From: Promethearchaeota archaeon
GTDB taxonomy: Archaea; Asgardarchaeota; Lokiarchaeia; Sigyniarchaeales; Promethearchaeaceae
DNA length: 9,812 nt
Direction: 5' to 3'
Assembly (NCBI GenBank): GCA_014729055.1
Contig: WJKO01000554.1
Coordinates: forward strand, 1 to 9,812
The notes below the pieces were generated by a model, which worked only from the letters and a program-made list of their open reading frames with translations, searched no databases and was not told where the DNA came from. The translations under genes and the position numbers were made by a program. This document shows positions 5,586 through 9,812 of this stretch, one piece after another. The number at the start of each line of letters is the position of its first letter. The stretch's first letter is position 1.

Positions 5586-7451
5586 TTAATCGGATGAAGA
5601 GGATCTTGAGTGAAGAGAGGAACCGATCCTCTTTTTCTTCTGAAAATATATTTCAAATAAGATATTGAATATAATTATAACCGCAAACATAACCAGTCCA
5701 AATAAGCCACTGAAGTTATAAAGGAAATCAATCACGAAAAACTCGTAATAACTCATTGTAAATGTATCTCCGTCTATTACTGGTTCATACCAAATGTTAA
5801 ATTCATCCGTACTGCTTGGTCCATTAATGCTTTCATTGAATTCATCTAAGAAGGAATCACCCCATGTATCGAATACTCCTCCCATTGAATGGTAGGATTC
5901 ATGCTCATCATCCCAGTCTTTAACAGTATTCAAAATAAAAATCGTGATTCTCGGACATCCGAAATGTTTTGCAATCAGTGTATCTCGCACTAAGGCATCG
6001 TAACCGAACCCTGCTTCCTCTCCATTTTGAAATTGAATAACATCTCTTCCATAACAAGTGCAATTAGTAATCCCAATATAAACACCTAAACGATCAGTAT
6101 TACCATACACTTGTTCAACCGCTTGTGAATGAAGATATAATGGAACATAGAAACCATAATGAGGATCAGGTCTGTCTTCAGGATCCCAATAGGGATAATC
6201 GCCGTATGGATCTGAACCGTCACAGCTTCCTCGATATATCATCGGTGCGTATTCATCCCATCGGGGTACATCAAAAATATTATATCGTTCTCTCTGAGTA
6301 ATATCACGATCTCCGTCTAAAATATCGACTGAAGAACCCACATAATTCACGTTTTGCATAATCATATCAGGATAGTTATCGTCAGCCCAATTGAAAAACT
6401 CGTGCCATTGTTCCCGACTTTCATCGTTTCGACTTTCATTGGCTAATGTGTTTATTCCACACTCTTCTTCCAAACGAGTTTCATTATTCGGATGTTCCCA
6501 ATCAAAACTTAAACCGACAACATTATCCAAATGTTCTTCATCAAAAAAATTTAAATAATCCTTGGCGAGTTGAATAGTTTCGGGTGTTTCTCCGTCCCAA
6601 ACAAAACCACCCTCTGGTGCGGGTATTGCAACCATTATTTTTACATTCGGATATGAATTATTCCATGTTGCAATCATATTTTTGAAATAAGTCCTCGTTG
6701 ACGGAGGGGTGATATTGCGGGGAGTATCATAAGTAATTATCATAATATTATGTTCATTAAGCTCATCTTTCTGAGTAGCAGTATATAAACTAGTGTTAAT
6801 AGAAGCCCAGAATGCCAGTTCTGGAGTGTAGTTTTTTGGCTTAATTTTTATTGGAGTATTCCATACTGCTGGTTGAGTTATAACAAGCGCCGCAGAACCG
6901 AGTAATCCCGTTATAATAAGCGCCGAAATGACAGTTCGCTTTTTCTCTCTTATTGATGTAAGGCATTTATTGAACCATTCTTTTGCATTTTTATTTGTTT
7001 GATTACGTAATATTGGGAACAAGAATAGTCCATTAATCAAATTAAATAGCAAACTAAGCGCCATGAACCCAGTTAATCCCCAACCAAAAATCTGAATCAT
7101 TGGAAATACAGGAAATGCCTCTTCCTTTTTAAGAATCATACCGTTAATAAGAAAAAATGCCCCAACATGAGCCAACGCATTTATACATTGTCCTAACCAA
7201 TTATTATATGTCAATCTACTCCATACCACAATTCCTACTATTAAAGCAGACCAAAGGACAAGTGCGGTTATAAAGTCCGGGAAAAAAGCGTATTCATAAC
7301 TTTTAAGAATAGGAACGAGTTCCACAATTGCTAAAAATGTTAAAGCAATATTCAAGACAACTTTCGAGAACTTACTCGTACTATTAATATATTTCTCTAA
7401 TCCAGTTACTTTCTTAGAATTATTTCGTTTTTCTTCATCGATGTTTTCCAT
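5586..7451 (-). CDS. Six-helix membrane protein with an external GH18-like TIM-barrel domain
   Basis: The protein has 621 residues. Five hydrophobic segments at about 31-49, 60-77, 89-107, 120-147 and 173-191 are followed by a roughly 375-residue polar domain, a sixth helix (about 571-602) and a basic, serine-rich tail (KKKR, then SSSS). With the N-terminus inside, the big domain is outside; eight N-x-S/T sequons (207, 219, 246, 264, 323, 338, 463, 539) and five Cys fit that. The domain shows alternating strand-like blocks: NIMIITYDTP, VKIMVAIPAP, VVGLSFDWEHP, DMIMQNVNY, YAPMIYRG, LGVYIGITN and ITIFILNTVKDW. SFDWEHP (Asp317, Glu319) matches the end of the GH18 motif DxxDxDxE, though the first two Asp are Val312 and Ser315. 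YAPMIYRG recalls the GH18 MxY strand. Probably acts on surface glycans or is a glycan-binding relic. Start ATG 7451 is clear. Its 5' part is duplicated at the right end of the window. Confidence 0.75.
   Translation of the reverse strand: MENIDEEKRNNSKKVTGLEKYINSTSKFSKVVLNIALTFLAIVELVPILKSYEYAFFPDFITALVLWSALIVGIVVWSRLTYNNWLGQCINALAHVGAFFLINGMILKKEEAFPVFPMIQIFGWGLTGFMALSLLFNLINGLFLFPILRNQTNKNAKEWFNKCLTSIREKKRTVISALIITGLLGSAALVITQPAVWNTPIKIKPKNYTPELAFWASINTSLYTATQKDELNEHNIMIITYDTPRNITPPSTRTYFKNMIATWNNSYPNVKIMVAIPAPEGGFVWDGETPETIQLAKDYLNFFDEEHLDNVVGLSFDWEHPNNETRLEEECGINTLANESRNDESREQWHEFFNWADDNYPDMIMQNVNYVGSSVDILDGDRDITQRERYNIFDVPRWDEYAPMIYRGSCDGSDPYGDYPYWDPEDRPDPHYGFYVPLYLHSQAVEQVYGNTDRLGVYIGITNCTCYGRDVIQFQNGEEAGFGYDALVRDTLIAKHFGCPRITIFILNTVKDWDDEHESYHSMGGVFDTWGDSFLDEFNESINGPSSTDEFNIWYEPVIDGDTFTMSYYEFFVIDFLYNFSGLFGLVMFAVIIIFNILFEIYFQKKKRIGSSLHSRSSSSD
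6899..7312 (-). repeat. Copy 1 of a 414-bp direct duplication (inside the membrane GH18-like gene)
   Basis: This stretch aligns without gaps to 9399-9812 at a constant offset of 2500 bp, in the same orientation. By hand count 22 of 414 positions differ. Ten of those are in the first 62 bases, and none are in 7186-7312. The left breakpoint is the sequence CGAGTAATCCCG here and CGAGTAGTCCCG in the other copy. Confidence 0.95.
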
Positions 7452-7561
7452 GACAATATTCTATTTTCTTTCATATTTTATATTTTATGCCTATATATAT
7501 CTCTATAATTTCAGACTGAAGCATTTATATGATTATAATTCTTTTCATTACTTGAGATATA
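7452..7561. promoter_or_regulatory. Divergent promoter region between the membrane GH18-like gene and the winged-helix gene
   Basis: These 110 bases separate two divergent ATG starts. For the plus-strand gene, TTTATAT (7524-7530) is centred about 35 bp before the ATG, giving a leader of about ten bases. For the minus-strand gene, the A/T run at 7475-7490 is in the right place. The compact divergent arrangement would allow the small winged-helix protein to control both genes; this is inference only. Confidence 0.4.
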
Positions 7562-7849
7562 ATGCAAGTACGCTTGAAGAAAAGAAAGATAAAAGAGCAA
7601 AAAGAGATTCATGATTTATTTAATGAAATGGGGAACCGATATATTCCAATACCTAGAGCGAATCTTCCTTATATGGCAGTTACATTAGGATTGATACATC
7701 CAAAATATTATAAAGTAATTAAGGCATGTGACGGCAAAAAAGATGTTATATCGATTGCAAATGAGTTAATGATGAATATATCTCTTGTCAAGAGGCGAAT
7801 AGGACAATTAGCGAGGACTAGGCTTATTTATCTCAAACGAGAAGAGTAA
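7562..7849 (+). CDS. Small winged-helix-type DNA-binding protein (putative)
   Basis: The protein has 95 residues and is strongly basic at the N-terminus (RLKKRKIKEQK). Residues about 48-95 look like a winged helix: YYKVIKACDGKKDVISIANE, a turn, then NISLVKRRIGQLARTRLIYL, which fits the pattern 'DG.. .I...........V......L...LI' of small archaeal/PqqD-like winged helices. The middle (residues 27-47, YIPIPRANLPYMAVTLGLI) is hydrophobic but too broken by Pro to be a clear membrane helix. The ATG follows GAGATATA, with a TATA-like element about 35 bp upstream, so it is short-leadered. It is divergent from the membrane GH18-like gene and convergent with the dehydratase gene. Nucleic-acid binding is a reasonable guess; the target is unknown. 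Confidence 0.65.
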   Translation: MQVRLKKRKIKEQKEIHDLFNEMGNRYIPIPRANLPYMAVTLGLIHPKYYKVIKACDGKKDVISIANELMMNISLVKRRIGQLARTRLIYLKREE

Positions 7850-7874
7850 ATAAAGAAACAAGCCTTGAATTACA

Positions 7875-7910
7875 TTTTTTTCTACATATACTAAAACATA
7901 TATGTTTTTT
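7875..7910. terminator. T-runs and perfect palindrome between convergent genes
   Basis: A run of seven T (7875-7881) follows the winged-helix gene by 25 bp, like archaeal T-rich termination signals. Next comes the perfect 16-bp palindrome AAAACATATATGTTTT (7893-7908), extended by TT into the stop codon of the dehydratase gene (7911-7909). It contains only two G/C pairs, so a stable RNA hairpin is doubtful; the T-runs are the better evidence. Confidence 0.45.
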
Positions 7911-9201
7911 ATTTACTATTTGCTTCCAATAATTCAATAAAGCCCTCTATTCTAGTCTTAATTGCAGCTTCAGCATATGCCCTTGGGTCATTCATATCAG
8001 CCTCAATTATTATAGCAGGAATACCAATCTCTCTTTGTATCATTTTTTTAAGATCAAGCATTCCAGTAGAATTTGGTCGGCAAGACATATTATTATGCAA
8101 GATTACCCCATCTATCGAATATTCATCAATAACTTCTTTAAAATACTCCATTCTTCTATCTAAATTGTAATAGTATGGCTGTTGTAACCACATTCTAGCA
8201 AATGCATGTAAATACTCGTCCGCGCTCAAGCCCAGCGGCTTTCGGGGACCAAATGCCCATGTATAAGGTTCATATACAATTGATGCCCCCAGTTGGGCAA
8301 GCTCAAAAATAAATTTAATACGATACCAAAACGGAATACCCTCAAATAGAAGACGATATTTCTCGTTAGGGACGACACCTTTACCTTTTGTAGCCAAATC
8401 TTTAATTTCAGCAAGAACTTTTTCATAATACTTAATTCCCGCATCTATACCTGGTAGGATTACGAGAGGGAATATCTGTGCAAACGTATCGTTAAAGCCT
8501 AAAGGCGAGGGTTTCTTTTTGCGATAGCTATATATTTCTTGCCATAATTGACATAATCGATCAGATTTTCTGACAACAGTCTCGAGTCTTTTCTGTTTTA
8601 ATTTCTTCCCTGTAATATCATAAACAAAATCATTCCATTCATAAAACTGGTCCACAATATAATCCTCATAGCGTTTAAGGGTTTTTTCATCACATCCTGC
8701 TACTTGGTGCGGTAAATCGAAGATAAATACTGGAACATTCATTCGTCTGCCTTGTGTCTGAAACCACTTTACATGTGTATCACAAATAGTCCCCGTTGTG
8801 CAAATAAAATCGGGTTTTTCTATCCCTCCATAAGTAGTTCCAATCTTTTTATCATAGGCACCGATATTAGTCTTGAAATAACTACATAAATCACGGGAAA
8901 AACCAAGCCCTTCGGCATATTCAATTAAACCTTTAGATACCTTTCTTGCAGCCGCTACTGTCGCGCTATTTTCTGGATGTAAAGGAAAGATATCATAAGT
9001 CCAGAGCATCTCTACGGGAAATGCTGAAGTTGTCCAAGCTGTGTATTTCCATGGTATTTTTGGGTATATTTTTGCTTTGAAAAAATACCATGCCATTAGT
9101 CGTTTCAGATATTTATTTGACTTCAATGTCCTAATATGAATCTTCTTTTGCTGACTACCTGGTGAATTTTGACTGATTTCTTTTGTTTCTGACTGTGCCA
9201 A
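7909..9201 (-). CDS. 2-hydroxyacyl-CoA dehydratase / benzoyl-CoA reductase family subunit (HgdB/BcrB-like)
   Basis: Family members are oxygen-sensitive iron-sulfur proteins. With a homologous second subunit and an ATP-driven activator, they dehydrate 2-hydroxyacyl-CoAs or reduce benzoyl-CoA. The 430-residue length fits a complete subunit. Recognisable blocks are FPVEMLWTYDIFPLHPENSA (61-80), DLCSYFKTNIG (Cys106), ICTTGTICDT (Cys140), LHNNMSCRPNSTG (Cys374) and the C-terminal IPAIIIEADMNDPRAY. The three cysteines sit where the family's cluster ligands lie. The substrate cannot be told from sequence. The partner subunit and the activator ATPase are not in the window, and what lies upstream is gene debris, so an operon may have been disrupted. 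Start TTG 9201 is supported by GAGGGT 8 bases upstream; the next in-frame ATG is residue 36, inside the aligned region. The first 30 residues are polar and probably disordered. Confidence 0.88.
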   Translation of the reverse strand: MAQSETKEISQNSPGSQQKKIHIRTLKSNKYLKRLMAWYFFKAKIYPKIPWKYTAWTTSAFPVEMLWTYDIFPLHPENSATVAAARKVSKGLIEYAEGLGFSRDLCSYFKTNIGAYDKKIGTTYGGIEKPDFICTTGTICDTHVKWFQTQGRRMNVPVFIFDLPHQVAGCDEKTLKRYEDYIVDQFYEWNDFVYDITGKKLKQKRLETVVRKSDRLCQLWQEIYSYRKKKPSPLGFNDTFAQIFPLVILPGIDAGIKYYEKVLAEIKDLATKGKGVVPNEKYRLLFEGIPFWYRIKFIFELAQLGASIVYEPYTWAFGPRKPLGLSADEYLHAFARMWLQQPYYYNLDRRMEYFKEVIDEYSIDGVILHNNMSCRPNSTGMLDLKKMIQREIGIPAIIIEADMNDPRAYAEAAIKTRIEGFIELLEANSK

Positions 9202-9209
9202 TTTGACTT

Positions 9210-9215
9210 ACCCTC
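9210..9215 (-). promoter_or_regulatory. Ribosome binding site of the dehydratase-family gene
   Basis: On the minus strand this reads GAGGGT, within AAAGAGGGTAAG, and ends 8 bases before the TTG at 9201. It is the strongest purine-rich SD-like site near this start and is the reason for choosing a TTG over a later ATG. Confidence 0.55.
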
Positions 9216-9217
9216 TT

Positions 9218-9244
9218 TTTATGTTGATAGTGTTTATGTTGATA
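9218..9244. repeat. 12-bp direct repeat upstream of the dehydratase-family gene
   Basis: TTTATGTTGATA occurs at 9218-9229 and again at 9233-9244, a 15-bp period. It lies directly upstream of the ribosome binding site of the minus-strand gene and at the left edge of the LRR fragment. It could be a pair of regulator sites or a trace of the rearrangement. Confidence 0.5.
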
Positions 9245-9405
9245 ACATCAGTATAGGCTCGCTAACATCACTCACAAAGCTAAATTTGAGGGAGAATAAC
9301 TTATCCTCTCTCCCGGACAGTATAAGTTCCCTTAAGTCACTCACATATCTAGATTTGTATGATAATAAGTTAACCTCTCTCCCGGGTACGATAAAAAACG
9401 AGTAG
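9241..9405 (+). pseudogene. Fragment of a leucine-rich-repeat protein gene (about two repeats)
   Basis: Reading the plus strand from 9241 gives NISIGSLTSLTKLNLRENN, then LSSLPDSISSLKSLTYLDL, then YDNKLTSLPGTI. These are two 23-residue LRR units of the LxxLxxLxLxxNxLxxLP type. The 69-bp DNA repeat is visible as CTCTCTCCCGG at 9314 and 9374. There is no start codon in this frame after the TGA at 9190, and the frame ends at TAG 9403-9405, inside the sequence duplicated from the membrane-protein gene. It is therefore an internal piece cut at both ends. Such LRRs are common in Asgard proteins, including ROCO-type GTPases, but the parent protein cannot be identified. Confidence 0.8.
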
Positions 9406-9812
9406 TCCCGTTATAATAATAGCGGAAATGACAATCCGCTTCTTCTCTCTTATCGAGGTTATACATTTATTGAGCCATTCTTTTGCATTTTTATTTGTTT
9501 GATTACGTAATATTGGGAACAAGAATAATCCATTAATTAAATTAAATAGCAAGCTAAGCGCCATAAAACCGGTTAATCCCCTACCAAAAATCTGAATCTT
9601 TGGAAATACAGGAAATGCCTCTTCCTTTTTAAGAATCATACCGTTAATAAGAAAAAATGCCCCAACATGAGCCAACGCATTTATCCATTGTCCTAACCAA
9701 TTATTATATGTCAATCTACTCCATACCACAATTCCTACTATTAAAGCAGACCAAAGGACAAGTGCGGTTATAAAGTCCGGGAAAAAAGCGTATTCATAAC
9801 TTTTAAGAATAG
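9370..9812 (-). pseudogene. Truncated second copy of the membrane GH18-like gene, running off the right edge
   Basis: From 9812 down to 9399 the frame encodes the same helices 2-5 as residues 47-184 of the protein at 7451-5586, with only about seven amino-acid changes. The homology stops after ITGLL, and the frame continues nine residues through antisense LRR sequence to a TAA at 9372-9370. The external GH18-like domain and sixth helix are missing. The frame is open to the window edge, so the true start lies outside. Two changes put charges into the fourth helix region (Met118 to Lys, Trp124 to Arg), which suggests relaxed selection. A helix-only protein is possible, but a decaying fragment is more likely. 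Confidence 0.8.
9399..9812 (-). repeat. Copy 2 of the 414-bp direct duplication
   Basis: Gap-free match to 6899-7312 at an offset of 2500 bp. Divergence is highest at the breakpoint near 9399 and falls to zero: the last mismatch is at 9685, and 9686-9812 (127 bases) is identical. The left breakpoint abuts the LRR fragment. Confidence 0.95.

Noticed and set aside
5597..5633. 9-bp inverted repeat AAGAGGATC / GATCCTCTT followed by T-rich sequence, as a plus-strand terminator
   Set aside because: It falls inside the coding region for the tail of the minus-strand membrane protein. No plus-strand gene ends upstream of it.
8226..8444. Minus-strand 72-codon reading frame
   Set aside because: It lies within the dehydratase-family gene in a different phase; the family motifs are in the main frame.
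9202..9812. Insertion sequence or transposon as the cause of the right-end mosaic
   Set aside because: No transposase, terminal inverted repeats or target-site duplication can be seen. The pieces are host-type genes.
1..9812. tRNA, rRNA or riboswitch genes
   Set aside because: Intergenic gaps are short and A/T-rich, with no GC-rich structured blocks or recognisable tRNA T-arm sequence found by eye.

Overview
The window looks like AT-rich archaeal DNA (about one third G+C by eye), most likely from an Asgard (Loki-/Promethearchaeota-type) metagenome. The reasons are two Rab/Ras-like small-GTPase-fold proteins with a C-terminal Cys4 zinc-ribbon-like module, a leucine-rich-repeat fragment, TATA-like promoters with short leaders, T-rich gene ends, and SD-type ribosome sites in front of TTG starts. 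The lineage call is an inference from gene content, not from a marker gene. No rRNA, tRNA, CRISPR or transposase was seen.

Layout. Positions 1-1504 (-) hold the first 501 codons of an unrecognised protein with a two-helix membrane hairpin; it runs off the left edge. A 1505-1781 spacer carries a decayed 15-bp tandem repeat and the promoter of purN (1782-2405, +). An atypical histone-deacetylase-fold gene follows (2461-3306, +) and converges on two minus-strand genes (3367-4560 and 4661-5458). The converging ends are built from 17-bp tandem duplications that include both stop codons. The two minus-strand genes encode Rab-like proteins whose G1, G3 and G4 motifs are all eroded (pseudo-GTPases) and which share the same zinc-ribbon tail.

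Further right, 5586-7451 (-) encodes a six-helix membrane protein with a large external domain resembling a GH18-type TIM barrel. It is divergent from a small winged-helix protein (7562-7849, +). That gene converges on an orphan subunit of the 2-hydroxyacyl-CoA dehydratase/benzoyl-CoA reductase family (7909-9201, -).

The right end (about 9218-9812) is a scrap heap: two repeats of a broken LRR gene joined to a second, truncated copy of the 5' part of the membrane-GH18 gene, exactly 2500 bp from the first copy and without indels. The last 127 bases are identical to 7186-7312. Exactly 127 is a common maximum assembly k-mer, so the right edge is probably an assembly-graph break at a repeat.

No single pathway ties the genes together. 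The most original content is the tandem pseudo-GTPase/zinc-ribbon pair, followed by the deacetylase-fold protein that lacks the catalytic tyrosine and the membrane-anchored GH18-like protein.
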